Source of the DNA: CALCMJ01 sp964475415
GTDB taxonomy: Bacteria; Bacteroidota; Bacteroidia; Chitinophagales; Saprospiraceae
Direction of reading: 5' to 3'
NCBI GenBank assembly: GCA_964475415.1
Contig: CAYYWZ010000011.1
Coordinates: forward strand, 1 to 64,000
DNA: 64,000 nt
Shown: positions 44,615-53,010 of the stretch, piece after piece
How positions within the stretch are numbered: position 1 is the stretch's first letter
Layout of the letters: every line of letters starts with the position of its first letter
Notes under the pieces: model-generated
Database searches by the model: none
What the model was told of the DNA's origin: nothing
The model's input: the letters and a program-made list of their open reading frames with translations, nothing else
Program-made: the position numbers and the translations under genes

Positions 44615-45546
44615 TTAATTCTTTATAAACTTTTTTATTACCCTGTTTTCGTTTTCTATGAAGTGGATGAGATACATACCATTGTTCAGACTAGATATGT
44701 CAAGCTTGGACTCTCGACCGCCTTCTTGTACTAGATTGCCATCTATACTATGGATTTCGTAGCTGTAAAAATCTGGGCTAGATCTTACCTTTATGATGTC
44801 TGTACTAGGATTAGGACTTATACTATAAGACTCTGTTAAGTCATTACTGAGCTAGATTATATCCGAATATTCGTAGTTCCCACCATAATCTATTTGCTTA
44901 AGTCTATAATAACTATTGTTACTAAAATTTTTGTCTTCATAAGTATAATATTTTTGTGGATCACTAGAATCTTTAGCCTTTACAAAATCTAACGTTCTAA
45001 ATGTTTTGCTATCATAAGATCTTTGTATTTCGAAACCTTCATTATTTATTTCAGAAACAGTATGCCATTTAAGTTTTGCATTATTTCTATTTAGTGTAAC
45101 ATTAAAGCTTGCAAGCTCTACTGGTACAGCTTCACCTGATACTGTTCCACAAGGTATTGTCTGGAAAGGAATACCAGGTCCTTGAATAATTATATCGATT
45201 GTACAATCTTCACCAGTGAAAGTAGAGCAATCTGTATTCGGAAATGCTAGATTAGCCGAAGTCGTTGTGCTTGAGCCTCTATTGTTATTTAGATTAAAAA
45301 ATGATGTAGAATTCCCGTAAACGACATTTCCTTGCAAAGTCCATAATCCTATTTGTGGTGTTAGGTTACATTGTAATCTAAAACAAAATTGACAACACAG
45401 GTAGGGCCTGACTGACTGGTTAGTATATCTACAACTTCTATCTCTATATCTACAGTATAGTCATTGTTCGATTCTACAACACATTGACTATTTATTTGAA
45501 GAAGAGAAAAAAGTACGAACACGCTAGAAAGCAAAAGTGATTTCAT
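44615..45546 (-). pseudogene. T9SS-sorted secreted protein, broken by a frameshift and a nonsense codon
   Basis: From the ATG at 45546 a signal peptide (MKSLLLSSVFVLFSLLQINS) and CVVESNNDYTVDIEIEVVDI lead to a stop at 45361-45363. The following piece continues in another frame: PQIGLWTLQGNVVYGNS, an FN3-like segment (AVPVELASFNVTLNRNNAKL, DSKTFRTLDFVKAKD) and a TAG at 44852-44854. In the same frame after it comes a complete T9SS sorting domain (SISPNPSTDIIKVRSS, then NNGMYLIHFIENENRVIKKF) with the true stop at 44615-44617. Joining all three gives one secreted protein of about 310 residues. One indel near 45361 and one substitution have killed it. Confidence 0.75.
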
Positions 45547-45705
45547 TTTTTTTATATTAAATCAAGTTAATAAGATTAGTAGAAGGGTGTGCTTATGCTT
45601 TGTGTGATCTATAATAAAGACACTATATTATTCTAAAAGTCATTCTTTTAAATCTTAAATATATTTAATGTATACTAGTTGTCATTTAGTAAATTTAACA
45701 ACCGT

Positions 45706-46176
45706 ATGAAAAAACCAATAACTATAGTAATCTTTTTGGTAGTAAACTTTCTTGCATTAGGCATAGGAAGTGCCATATCTGCTGATGAAGTAACGGGAAA
45801 TTGGTATAATGAACTTGAAAAAGCATCATGGACACCTCCTGGATGGTTCTTTGGCTTTGCGTGGACAAGTATAATGATACTATTCTCTGTTTTCATGGCC
45901 CAATTATCAATGAAAAGAGAAAAATTTGATAGAACGCTAATTTTAATGTTTAGTATCCAGTGGGTATTTAATGTAGCTTGGAACTATATATTTTTCGAAA
46001 AACAGCTGGTATTACCAGGTCTTTTATGGATTATATCTCTTTTCTTTATTATTTGTTGGTTTACTAGGGAAGGATTTCGGCAACTAGATAATAAATATGC
46101 CATACTTATACTACCATACCTAGTTTGGCTTGTTGTTGCAACTAGCCTTAATGCTTATATTTTTATATATAACTAA
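45706..46176 (+). CDS. tspO: TspO/MBR-family membrane protein
   Basis: 156 residues from the ATG at 45706 (a TTG nine codons upstream is less likely). Five membrane segments with the family motif EKASWTPPGWFFGFAWTSIM and WVFNVAWNYIFFEKQLVLPG. TspO binds tetrapyrroles and has been linked to porphyrin or stress metabolism in bacteria. Single gene, with its own promoter, divergent from the pseudogene. Confidence 0.9.
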   Translation: MKKPITIVIFLVVNFLALGIGSAISADEVTGNWYNELEKASWTPPGWFFGFAWTSIMILFSVFMAQLSMKREKFDRTLILMFSIQWVFNVAWNYIFFEKQLVLPGLLWIISLFFIICWFTREGFRQLDNKYAILILPYLVWLVVATSLNAYIFIYN

Positions 46177-46189
46177 GTTTCTAAAATTT

Positions 46190-47251
46190 CTACTTTTTGA
46201 CTCGACTTAGTCCCATAGCATAAAGCATCCATGTAGGTAGAGACTTGTCTTGAGGACGTTTTTGTAGATCTAGATACCAGTTTATTTTCTTCAGAAGTGG
46301 AATCTTATGAGCTTCTACAAATTCTATCAGTGTGCCGTCAGGATCTTCTATATACGCAAACTGTCCAGCAGCTTCTCCCATATCAAAATCTCCACTGTCT
46401 ACTGTAAATGCAGAACCAAATTCCTTACATCGCTTTCTAAGCGCATCCATTCCTCTAATATCAAAACATAAATGTATATAACCTAGATCGCCCCACATCC
46501 TATCTTTGAATAGAGGTGTAGAATTATGATCTAAGTTTTGGATGAGTTCTATCTCAGACCTTCCCAACAACCTACTGAATGGCCCTCTTCTTTCTTTACT
46601 GTGCGTAAGTATAACTCTTCTTATTTTATGCTCCTTATTTGTTATCTGACTGAAATCCTCATGAACTTTCGTACTGTCATGTAAGACCTTGTCATAACCC
46701 AATAAATCTTGATAGAAGGGTAGAGATAGGTTCATATTACTTACGCCTATTGTACAACCATATATCCCTCCTGTATACCAGAGTTTTTTTCTAAACCAAT
46801 TATCAGATTCTATAATCTCTATTAGATTTCCGTAAAGATCCTTTATGTAAAAATGATTTTCTCCAGTAGCTCTCTTTGATGGATTTGTAAGTATTTCTAC
46901 CTTTCGCTTTTTAAGTTCTTGATAAGCTTTATTGACATCGGGACTCTTGAACTTATTTATAGTTATACCTGTATCTCCCAGTGTGGGCTCGAAACCTATA
47001 TCTATTGGCGTCTTGCTTGTATATTGCCATATCTCTAATCCTCCGCCTCCCATATGGTTCATAGCAAGGACGGCATGTCTACTTCTCGGTTCTCCTCCTG
47101 TATAGGGTAACATGAGAGCTGCTTCTGCGGCCTCATCGAAAATAGGAAGATCCATACCTAGGTTTTTCCTATACCAATCCCATGTGTCGTAAACAGATTT
47201 GTTTCCTAGACCTATTTGTTGTATTCCACTTATCAGAAATTGACTTAACAT
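46190..47251 (-). CDS. two-domain VOC-fold protein beside the serine-palmitoyltransferase-like gene
   Basis: 353 residues made of two vicinal oxygen chelate domains: the first with GIQQIGLGNKSVYDTWDWYR and IKDLYGNLIEIIESDNWF, the second with CTIGVSNMNLSLPFYQDLLG and YIEDPDGTLIEFVEAH. The first resembles extradiol dioxygenase or epimerase modules; metal ligands cannot be assigned with certainty. It lies 10 bp downstream of the SPT-like gene and is probably translated from the same transcript. Role unknown. Confidence 0.8.
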   Translation of the reverse strand: MLSQFLISGIQQIGLGNKSVYDTWDWYRKNLGMDLPIFDEAAEAALMLPYTGGEPRSRHAVLAMNHMGGGGLEIWQYTSKTPIDIGFEPTLGDTGITINKFKSPDVNKAYQELKKRKVEILTNPSKRATGENHFYIKDLYGNLIEIIESDNWFRKKLWYTGGIYGCTIGVSNMNLSLPFYQDLLGYDKVLHDSTKVHEDFSQITNKEHKIRRVILTHSKERRGPFSRLLGRSEIELIQNLDHNSTPLFKDRMWGDLGYIHLCFDIRGMDALRKRCKEFGSAFTVDSGDFDMGEAAGQFAYIEDPDGTLIEFVEAHKIPLLKKINWYLDLQKRPQDKSLPTWMLYAMGLSRVKK

Positions 47252-47261
47252 TTTGACAATC

Positions 47262-48497
47262 TTAAGAGTCCACTGCCATCTGGTATACCTTCGTTTCTAG
47301 CTTATGTGAGATCGCCTTGAAAGCATCGATAGTAAGTCTTATATCTTCTTTAGTATGTACAGTGGTTGGAATCAATCTAAGTAATATCATCCCTTTAGGA
47401 ATAACAGGGTAGACAACTATAGAACAGAATACTTTATGATTTTCTCTTAGGTCGTTTACCAGCGCCATAGCCTCTTCTACAGATCCTTTCATATATACAG
47501 GCGTTACGCAAGAATTAGTATCTCCTATATCGAATCCCGCATCCTTAAGACCTGACTGCAATAATCTCACATTCTCCCAAAGTTTGTTTTTAAGTTCCGG
47601 CATTGTACGCATCATCTCTAATCTCTTCATATTTCCTACGACCTGCGTCATCGGCATAGACTTAGCAAATATCTGAGATCTCATATTATATTTCAGGTAC
47701 TGTACCAAATCCTTGGTTCCAGCTAAGAATGCACCGATACTACCCATAGACTTAGCAAAAGTTGCAAAGTATACATCTATATCGTCTTGGATACCTTGTT
47801 CTTCACCAGCCCCAGATCCTGTAGTTCCTAGGGTACCAAATCCATGCGCATCATCTACCATAAATCTAAAATTATACTTAGATTTTAGTGCTGCTATTTC
47901 TCTTAGTTTTCCTTGGTCACCTCTCATACCGAATACACCTTCTGATATAACCAGTATACCTCCTCGTGTTTCTTGCACTATTTTTTCTGCTGACTGTAGA
48001 TGTTTTTCTAGACTCGCTACATCATTGTGCTGAAAAGCAAACCGCTTTCCTGAATGCATTCTCACACCATCCACGATACATGCATGACATCCTGCATCAT
48101 AAACTACAACATCTCTTCTAGTAAGTAGGCAATCTACTGCTGACATTATACCCTGATATCCAAAATTTACAAGAACAGCAGCTTCTTTATTTTCGTAAGC
48201 CGCTAATTCCTTCTCTAGTTCATCATGGAGATCTGTATTTCCAGACATCATCCTTGACCCCATAGGATAGGCTAATCCCCAGTCTTCACTAGCTTGTGCA
48301 TCTGTTTTTCTAACTTCGGGATGGTTAGCTAGTCCTAAATAATTGTTGATAGACCATACAATAACCTCATTTCCGTTGAACTGCATTCTGTTGCTCAGTT
48401 CTCCTTCAAGTTTAGGAAATATATAATATCCTTCTGCTACATCTGCATATTTCCCTAGTGGCCCCTTGTCTCTTATTATTCTGTCAAACAAATCCAT
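47262..48497 (-). CDS. PLP-dependent acyltransferase, serine palmitoyltransferase / cysteate acyltransferase-like
   Basis: 411 residues. Alpha-oxoamine synthase family: DDAHGFGTLG (215-224), Schiff-base lysine in FATFAKSMGSIGAFL (K249), NNYLGLANHPEVR near the start and VIPKGMILLRLIPTTVH near the C-terminus. In Bacteroidota this enzyme condenses an acyl-CoA with serine (sphingolipids) or cysteate (sulfonolipids, CapT). The sequence does not decide between the two. It is followed by a VOC protein and preceded by an SDR on the same strand (208 bp upstream), which could act as a 3-keto reductase, though that is inference. Confidence 0.85.
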   Translation of the reverse strand: MDLFDRIIRDKGPLGKYADVAEGYYIFPKLEGELSNRMQFNGNEVIVWSINNYLGLANHPEVRKTDAQASEDWGLAYPMGSRMMSGNTDLHDELEKELAAYENKEAAVLVNFGYQGIMSAVDCLLTRRDVVVYDAGCHACIVDGVRMHSGKRFAFQHNDVASLEKHLQSAEKIVQETRGGILVISEGVFGMRGDQGKLREIAALKSKYNFRFMVDDAHGFGTLGTTGSGAGEEQGIQDDIDVYFATFAKSMGSIGAFLAGTKDLVQYLKYNMRSQIFAKSMPMTQVVGNMKRLEMMRTMPELKNKLWENVRLLQSGLKDAGFDIGDTNSCVTPVYMKGSVEEAMALVNDLRENHKVFCSIVVYPVIPKGMILLRLIPTTVHTKEDIRLTIDAFKAISHKLETKVYQMAVDS

Positions 48498-48708
48498 GTT
48501 CTGTATCGTAGTTAAAGTTCTCTAATAAGTAATGTATATCATTAAAACAAAGCTTCAAAAATAGACTTTATATATAACAATTATGAATTATATAGTCATT
48601 TAATAAGTCTGAGAATTACTGTTTTGGCTTTCTATATCATTTTATTACCGAAAAAAGTATAAAGTTATACTTATATCTAATGCTTTTAAACTATTAATAT
48701 TAAGTGTG

Positions 48709-49503
48709 TTAGGTAACTTTTGAGTTGGCGATTATCTTTCTAAATAAGTTTGGAAATAGCCTTGATACTAGGATAGCAAATTTTGTCTCTTTCAGATTTC
48801 CTATCGAAAATTCGGCACTTTTTTGCTCTATACCTTTCATTGCAATCCTAGCAAACTCATCTAGCGGCATACCGTTTTTTTGGGCTTCGTCCATGGTGTT
48901 TTGTGGAGAACCATCGGCTGTTAATGCATTTTTAGAGATATTAGTCTTTATAAATCCAGGAGTTATCATGGTGATATCTATTTCTGTATCATATAATTCG
49001 GCTCTAAGCGCTTCGAAAAAACCATGAAGGGCAAACTTAGATGCTGAATATCCCGAACGCATCGGAACTCCGAACTTCCCTGCCGAACTACTTATGACAA
49101 CATACTGACCTTTGTTTTTATGTAAAAAGTGGGGGAGTATAGCCTTAGATAATGCAACCGTGCCTAGATAGTTAACATCCATCAACTTTTTATACACATT
49201 GAAACTCGTATCTTTTGCGAGAGATCTCTGAGAAATACCACCATTATTGATCAGTATGTCAATTGTATGTTTTTGCAGTACCTTATCCACTATATTTTCT
49301 ATATTATCATGCTGGATAAGATCTAAGGGTACAGTAAAAAATCGATCTGGATTTGCGCATTTTTCTTTGACCAAATTAAGCGTTGATTGCTTTCTAGCAG
49401 AACCTATAACAGTATAACCTTTAGCATTATAAGATAAGGCTAATGCTTCCCCTATCCCTGAGCTAGCACCCGTAATCCATACTGTCTGACTGTTATTTTT
49501 CAT
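48709..49503 (-). CDS. short-chain dehydrogenase/reductase (SDR)
   Basis: 264 residues. TGASSGIGE (11-19), NNGG (86-89), catalytic YxxxK in SGYSASKFAL (Y152, K156) and Ser in ISSSAG. It matches the DHRS7-type reductases with a C-terminal membrane-binding helix-like end (FPNLFRKIIANSKV). Located 211 bp upstream of the SPT-like gene; a 3-ketosphinganine-type reductase is possible but unproven. Also follows arfB on the same strand with 27 bp between, so it may belong to that unit. Confidence 0.88.
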   Translation of the reverse strand: MKNNSQTVWITGASSGIGEALALSYNAKGYTVIGSARKQSTLNLVKEKCANPDRFFTVPLDLIQHDNIENIVDKVLQKHTIDILINNGGISQRSLAKDTSFNVYKKLMDVNYLGTVALSKAILPHFLHKNKGQYVVISSSAGKFGVPMRSGYSASKFALHGFFEALRAELYDTEIDITMITPGFIKTNISKNALTADGSPQNTMDEAQKNGMPLDEFARIAMKGIEQKSAEFSIGNLKETKFAILVSRLFPNLFRKIIANSKVT

Positions 49504-49530
49504 TGAATTAATATAATAATTTATAAGGTA

Positions 49531-49956
49531 CTATTGATATTGATCAGGTTTTTTTCTCAGCTGTTTGATAACTGATTTATGTTTTTTGTTAGCTCTTATT
49601 TTCGCTTTCACCTTTCCAGGAACTCTTGTTGGTATTCTCCTTTTTTTCTGATGCAGGGTTTTCCTGATAAGTTTTTTGAAATTATCTATAACCCTTACTT
49701 TATTCTTCAACTGAGAACGTGTCGCCTGAGAATACATAGAAAGTTCTGAATTATGCTTGAGTCTATGACTTAGCTTCTGTAATAAGATTTCTTTCTGTCT
49801 ATCAGTCAATATATCTGACTTTGTGATGTCAAATTTAAGTATCACCTTGGTCTCTACCTTATTGACATGCTGACCACCGCTTCCTCCTGATCTCGAGGTA
49901 GAGAAACTTAGTTCCTTTATTAACTTATTCCATTCTACGTTTTCTATATTGCTCAT
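49531..49956 (-). CDS. arfB: alternative ribosome-rescue factor ArfB (peptidyl-tRNA hydrolase)
   Basis: 141 residues. GGQ motif (27-29) in RSGGSGGQHVNKVETKVIL and a basic C-terminal tail (KVKAKIRANKKHKSVIKQLR), both typical of ArfB/YaeJ. The factor hydrolyses peptidyl-tRNA on ribosomes stalled without a stop codon. A -7-like box precedes it on the minus strand. Confidence 0.92.
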   Translation of the reverse strand: MSNIENVEWNKLIKELSFSTSRSGGSGGQHVNKVETKVILKFDITKSDILTDRQKEILLQKLSHRLKHNSELSMYSQATRSQLKNKVRVIDNFKKLIRKTLHQKKRRIPTRVPGKVKAKIRANKKHKSVIKQLRKKPDQYQ

Positions 49957-49964
49957 AATAGATC

Positions 49965-49972
49965 CAAATATA
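49965..49972 (-). promoter_or_regulatory. TAnnTTTG-type -7 box in front of arfB
   Basis: On the minus strand the sequence reads TATATTTG, ending 8 bp before the arfB ATG. It matches the bacteroidotal -7 consensus. A TTG lies 12 bp upstream rather than at the usual 19-21, so the -33 element is uncertain. Confidence 0.4.
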
Positions 49973-50047
49973 CAATATAGAAATCAAGGTATGAATTATG
50001 GTACAGAAGTAAAGTGCAAGAAGATCATATATTGACATTGAACTAAA

Positions 50048-50083
50048 AGGTAATATTACTTGTTACTAAAGGTAAAAATACCT
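50048..50083. promoter_or_regulatory. paired palindromic operator candidate of the Xre-RES toxin-antitoxin locus
   Basis: Box 1, AGGTAATATTACTT (50048-50061), and box 2, AGGTAAAAATACCT (50070-50083), share the plan AGGTA-N4-TACYT and are 22 bp apart, about two helical turns. Box 2 is a perfect inverted repeat in its arms; box 1 is off by one. They end 10 bp before the antitoxin start at 50094. Two sites spaced on one face of DNA suggest cooperative binding of the antitoxin or the complex. Confidence 0.55.
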
Positions 50084-50093
50084 ATATTGTATT

Positions 50094-50516
50094 ATGACAA
50101 GATCAGAAAAAAATATTTACACCGGCATACCATCTCAAATTAACCCTACCCAGGTACTTGCCTTAGTACATGCTGGCAAGGTAACTTCTAGATACATGAC
50201 TGTGCTAAAGAGTGTCTCAGAGATTGCAGATGACGTGATTTCTGATTGGTTAAACATCAATGTAAAAACCTTCAGATCTTACAAATCGAAAAATGTAAAA
50301 ATAAAAGAAGATTTGCAAGAACACACCTTGATGTTACTGTCTCTTATGAAGCATGGAGAAGAAGTGTTCGGAGATACAGACGCCTTTAATGATTGGTTAG
50401 ATACTGATAATTTTTTCCTCAACTGGCAGAAGCCTAACATCTACCTTAATACGATATCTGGAATACAATTTATAGATGACCAACTTACTGGAATGGAATA
50501 TGGCGATAATGCATAG
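50094..50516 (+). CDS. Xre/MbcA/ParS-type antitoxin (DUF2384-like)
   Basis: 140 residues. An N-terminal helical part (SVSEIADDVISDWLNINVKT, with helix-turn-helix potential) is followed by the toxin-binding domain of Xre-family antitoxins: GEEVFGDTDAFNDWLDTDN, FFLNWQKPNIYLNTISGIQF and the ending QLTGMEYGDNA. It neutralises the RES toxin encoded 5 bp downstream and should repress its own promoter; two palindromes lie in front of it. Confidence 0.85.
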   Translation: MTRSEKNIYTGIPSQINPTQVLALVHAGKVTSRYMTVLKSVSEIADDVISDWLNINVKTFRSYKSKNVKIKEDLQEHTLMLLSLMKHGEEVFGDTDAFNDWLDTDNFFLNWQKPNIYLNTISGIQFIDDQLTGMEYGDNA

Positions 50517-50521
50517 CAAAT

Positions 50522-50977
50522 ATGAAAGTATACCGAATTGCTATAGAGAAATATGCTAACTCCTTGTTTGCATCAGGTAGGCCTGCAAGATGGAATGATA
50601 AAAATCAATTTGTACTATATACCAGCAGCTCTAGATCCTTATGCGCTCTAGAACTACTTGTAAGAAGAGCATCTATTAAGGTAAGAATTCCTTACAAAAT
50701 TATGGTTATAGAGGTACGAATAGACGAGAATGAAATTGTGGATATACAAGAAAAAAATCTAGGGAAAAACTGGAGAACAACAGGAGCATATGTAGCTCTA
50801 AGACAAAAGGGTAGCGAGTGGTATAGATCTAACAATTCATTGGTCATGAGTGTACCTTCTGCAGTAATTCCAGAAGAACGTAATTTTGTCATTAATACAC
50901 AACATACAGACTACAGTACAAAAACAAAACTTATCAGTACAGAAACATTTCTGTGGGACGAAAGGCTTATAAGATAA
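50522..50977 (+). CDS. RES-domain toxin (NAD+ phosphorylase type)
   Basis: 151 residues. RES residues can be placed at R5 (VYRIA), E44 (CALELLVR) and S113 (VPSAVIPEERN), and the usual GRPARWN and YTSSSRS elements are there. Family toxins (MbcT, ParT, Res) destroy NAD+ or modify PRPP synthetase. The stop is followed by two hairpins with a T tract (50976-51028). Confidence 0.88.
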   Translation: MKVYRIAIEKYANSLFASGRPARWNDKNQFVLYTSSSRSLCALELLVRRASIKVRIPYKIMVIEVRIDENEIVDIQEKNLGKNWRTTGAYVALRQKGSEWYRSNNSLVMSVPSAVIPEERNFVINTQHTDYSTKTKLISTETFLWDERLIR

Positions 50978-51028
50978 AGATTGAAGAATCTTTATAAAAA
51001 ATAGGGGAGTGACTCCCCTTTTATTTTA
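50976..51028 (+). terminator. tandem hairpins ending the toxin-antitoxin transcript
   Basis: The first hairpin, AAAGATT-GAAG-AATCTTT (50976-50993), covers the last bases of the toxin gene. The second, AGGGGAG-TGA-CTCCCCT (51003-51019), is perfect and is followed by TTTATTTT. Together they make a strong terminator. Confidence 0.75.
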
Positions 51029-51094
51029 GTAGTATTTGTTATAGCCCTTACTCTTTTATTCCTAGACAAATTCTAAAAGCGAATAACTATATAG

Positions 51095-51102
51095 TAGTTT
51101 TG
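51095..51102 (+). promoter_or_regulatory. TAnnTTTG-type -7 box in front of the DUF6503-like gene
   Basis: TAGTTTTG ends 4 bp before the ATG at 51107, so the transcript would be leaderless. No TTG at the expected -33 position. Confidence 0.3.
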
Positions 51103-51106
51103 TCAA

Positions 51107-51871
51107 ATGAAAAATATAAATATCTCCGCGTTATTAGCTGTTCTTTTTATCATCTCTTCGTGTTCTCCTAAAACATCTGGTTTTAAAAGTAATCTGAGTA
51201 ATTCTAAAGCTGATCAAATAATATCTAAATCTATCCAAGCGCACGGAGGTATTGCTTACGAAAAGGAAACCATTCAGTTTATCTTTAGAAAAAATAATTA
51301 TATATTTTCTCATCCTGATGGCGGTTATTTATATCAGAGTACGAAAACCTCAAAGGATGGATCAGAAATTATAGATGTGTTAGATAATGGCGTTTTTACA
51401 AGAAAAATTAATGGTAGTGAAAAATCACTCTCGGATAAAGATATACGCAGGTTTTCTGATGGTCTTAATTCTGTGATCTATTTTGCCTCATTACCATATA
51501 AACTCTCTGACAAGGCCGTATCCAAGAAATATTTTGATGAGGTAACTATTAAGGGCAAGAAATATCATGAGCTAGAAATTACTTTTTCTGAAGAAGATGG
51601 AGGAACAGATCACGATGATGTTTTTCATTACTGGATTGCTCATGATGACTATACTATAGATTATCTCGCGTATAGTTACCAAGTAAATGGTGGCGGCGTT
51701 AGATTCCGCAGTGCATTTAATCCATCTGTTGTGGCGGGTATTAGATTCCAAGATTATATTAATTTTAAAGCGCCTGTAGGAACGCCATTGGAAAATCTTC
51801 CTGAATTATACGAATCTGGTAAACTCAAAGAACTTTCTAGAATAATTACAGAATCTATCACTCAGCTATAA
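51107..51871 (+). CDS. lipoprotein resembling the DUF6503 family
   Basis: 254 residues. Lipoprotein signal ending FIISSCSPKT. The mature part starts with ADQIISKSIQAHGGIAYEKE, a phrase seen in many bacteroidotal outer-membrane or periplasmic lipoproteins with a LolA/LppX-like or DUF6503 fold, and continues with strands (TIQFIFRKNNYIFSHPDGGY) and a His/Asp patch (EEDGGTDHDDVFHYWIAHDD). Function unknown; binding of a hydrophobic molecule is a guess from the fold. Single gene. Confidence 0.65.
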   Translation: MKNINISALLAVLFIISSCSPKTSGFKSNLSNSKADQIISKSIQAHGGIAYEKETIQFIFRKNNYIFSHPDGGYLYQSTKTSKDGSEIIDVLDNGVFTRKINGSEKSLSDKDIRRFSDGLNSVIYFASLPYKLSDKAVSKKYFDEVTIKGKKYHELEITFSEEDGGTDHDDVFHYWIAHDDYTIDYLAYSYQVNGGGVRFRSAFNPSVVAGIRFQDYINFKAPVGTPLENLPELYESGKLKELSRIITESITQL

Positions 51872-52083
51872 ACGTCTGTAAACGAATACGATAGACTATA
51901 GATGGTGTTTTATATTTTCCATGTATTTCTTTCCTATAATTAATATTATGTTAAATAGAATATTCTGAATAATAGCCTACCCAGAAGCACTTCCTATGTT
52001 GGAAAGTATTTACAAATGAATTTACAGCCATTTGTACAGTACATTAATAAGTCTTTTATGTTAGATTGTTAGAGGTAGGTATT

Positions 52084-52401
52084 TTACTTTACAAGCATCT
52101 CATTAATCACCTCTTTTATACTTACAATAGTCTTTGTAGGGATCATTCCAAGATTGATTGTGATTCTTTTCTTATCAATAGTTCTAATTTGATCTAATGC
52201 AATCATACCAGTTATCTTTGATTTATTAATTTTAATTCTAGTTGGATATTTCTTTTTATTACTGGTTATTGGAACAATTATTACTGTATTCAAAACAGAA
52301 TTCATTTCATTAGGCGAAATTATAACACATGGTCTAGTTTTTTTTATTTCGCTTCCAATAGTTGGGTCTAAATTCACAATTACTAATTCATATTGAATCA
52401 T
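52084..52401 (-). CDS. mazF: MazF/PemK-type mRNA interferase toxin
   Basis: 105 residues. Hallmarks: YELVIVNLDPTIGSEIKKTR, PCVIISPNEMNS, VPITSNKKKYPTR and IALDQIRTIDKKRI. Members cut single-stranded RNA at short motifs. It overlaps the upstream antitoxin by 4 bp on the minus strand. The specificity loop cannot be assigned. Confidence 0.85.
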   Translation of the reverse strand: MIQYELVIVNLDPTIGSEIKKTRPCVIISPNEMNSVLNTVIIVPITSNKKKYPTRIKINKSKITGMIALDQIRTIDKKRITINLGMIPTKTIVSIKEVINEMLVK

Positions 52402-52631
52402 ATTTCTTCATCTTCAAAAAAGTCAGGAAATAACCGTTCTTCATTTGGGTCAGATGTTATTTTTTCAAAATCCTTCTTCCAATTTATTCTAGGTTTTTCT
52501 TTTGGCCTAATTTCTATATATCCTTTTTTTAATTTCAATTCAACAGTTCCTTCTATGTTGTATTCTTCAATAATGGCTTTTGGTAATCTTAAGCCCTTTG
52601 AATTTCCAACTTTAATAATTTTTAGATCCAT
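52398..52631 (-). CDS. mazE: MazE/AbrB-type antitoxin
   Basis: 77 residues. The swapped-hairpin AbrB fold is seen in MDLKIIKVGNSKGLRLPKAI and VELKLKKGYIEIRPKEKP, with an acidic unfolded C-terminus (DFEKITSDPNEERLFPDFFE) for wrapping the toxin. The operator candidate with three TTGTAA half-sites lies 11 bp before its start. Confidence 0.85.
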   Translation of the reverse strand: MDLKIIKVGNSKGLRLPKAIIEEYNIEGTVELKLKKGYIEIRPKEKPRINWKKDFEKITSDPNEERLFPDFFEDEEI

Positions 52632-52641
52632 AGTTACTACT

Positions 52642-52663
52642 TTGTAATTACAATTTATTGTAA
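52642..52663. promoter_or_regulatory. three alternating TTGTAA half-sites in front of mazE
   Basis: TTGTAATTACAA (52642-52653) is a perfect palindrome and shares its second half-site with TTACAA-TTTA-TTGTAA (52648-52663), again with perfect arms. The three half-sites lie in alternating orientation over 22 bp, directly upstream of the mazE ATG (minus strand). A MazE dimer or MazEF complex would fit. Confidence 0.6.
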
Positions 52664-52775
52664 TTTTATTTAGAAATCAACTTTGTTTGAAATAATTTAT
52701 CTTATTCAAAGCTTGAAGTGAGTTGTTTTTTATTTCTAAATACCTCTAACTCAATTATCGGTGTCACAGTAGAAT

Positions 52776-52985
52776 GTATGCTCCTAATACTTCCATGTAA
52801 CGCATATAAAATTGGTGCCCCTATAACATANNNNNNNNNNNNNNNNNNNNNNNNNNNNNNNNNNNNNNNNNNNNNNNNNNNNNNNNNNNNNNNNNNNNNN
52901 NNNNNNNNNNNNNNNNNNNNNNNNNNNNNNGTATGCTCCTAATACTTCCATGTAACGCATATAAAATTGGTGCCCCTATAACATA
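52776..52985. other. 100-N assembly gap flanked by an exact 55-bp duplicate
   Basis: Bases 52776-52830 and 52931-52985 are identical over 55 bp, with exactly 100 N between (52831-52930). Such a duplicate at both gap edges is what remains when two contigs overlap by one k-mer of 55 and are joined by a fixed N run. The real genome most likely has this sequence once and no gap. There is no gene here that can be read. Confidence 0.85.
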
Positions 52986-53010
52986 TCATATGATAACCAC
53001 CCTGAGAAAC

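Noticed and set aside
52718..52942. Reading frame that crosses the N gap (plus strand)
   Set aside because: It depends on 100 undetermined bases and on a sequence that is duplicated by the assembly; it is not a gene.
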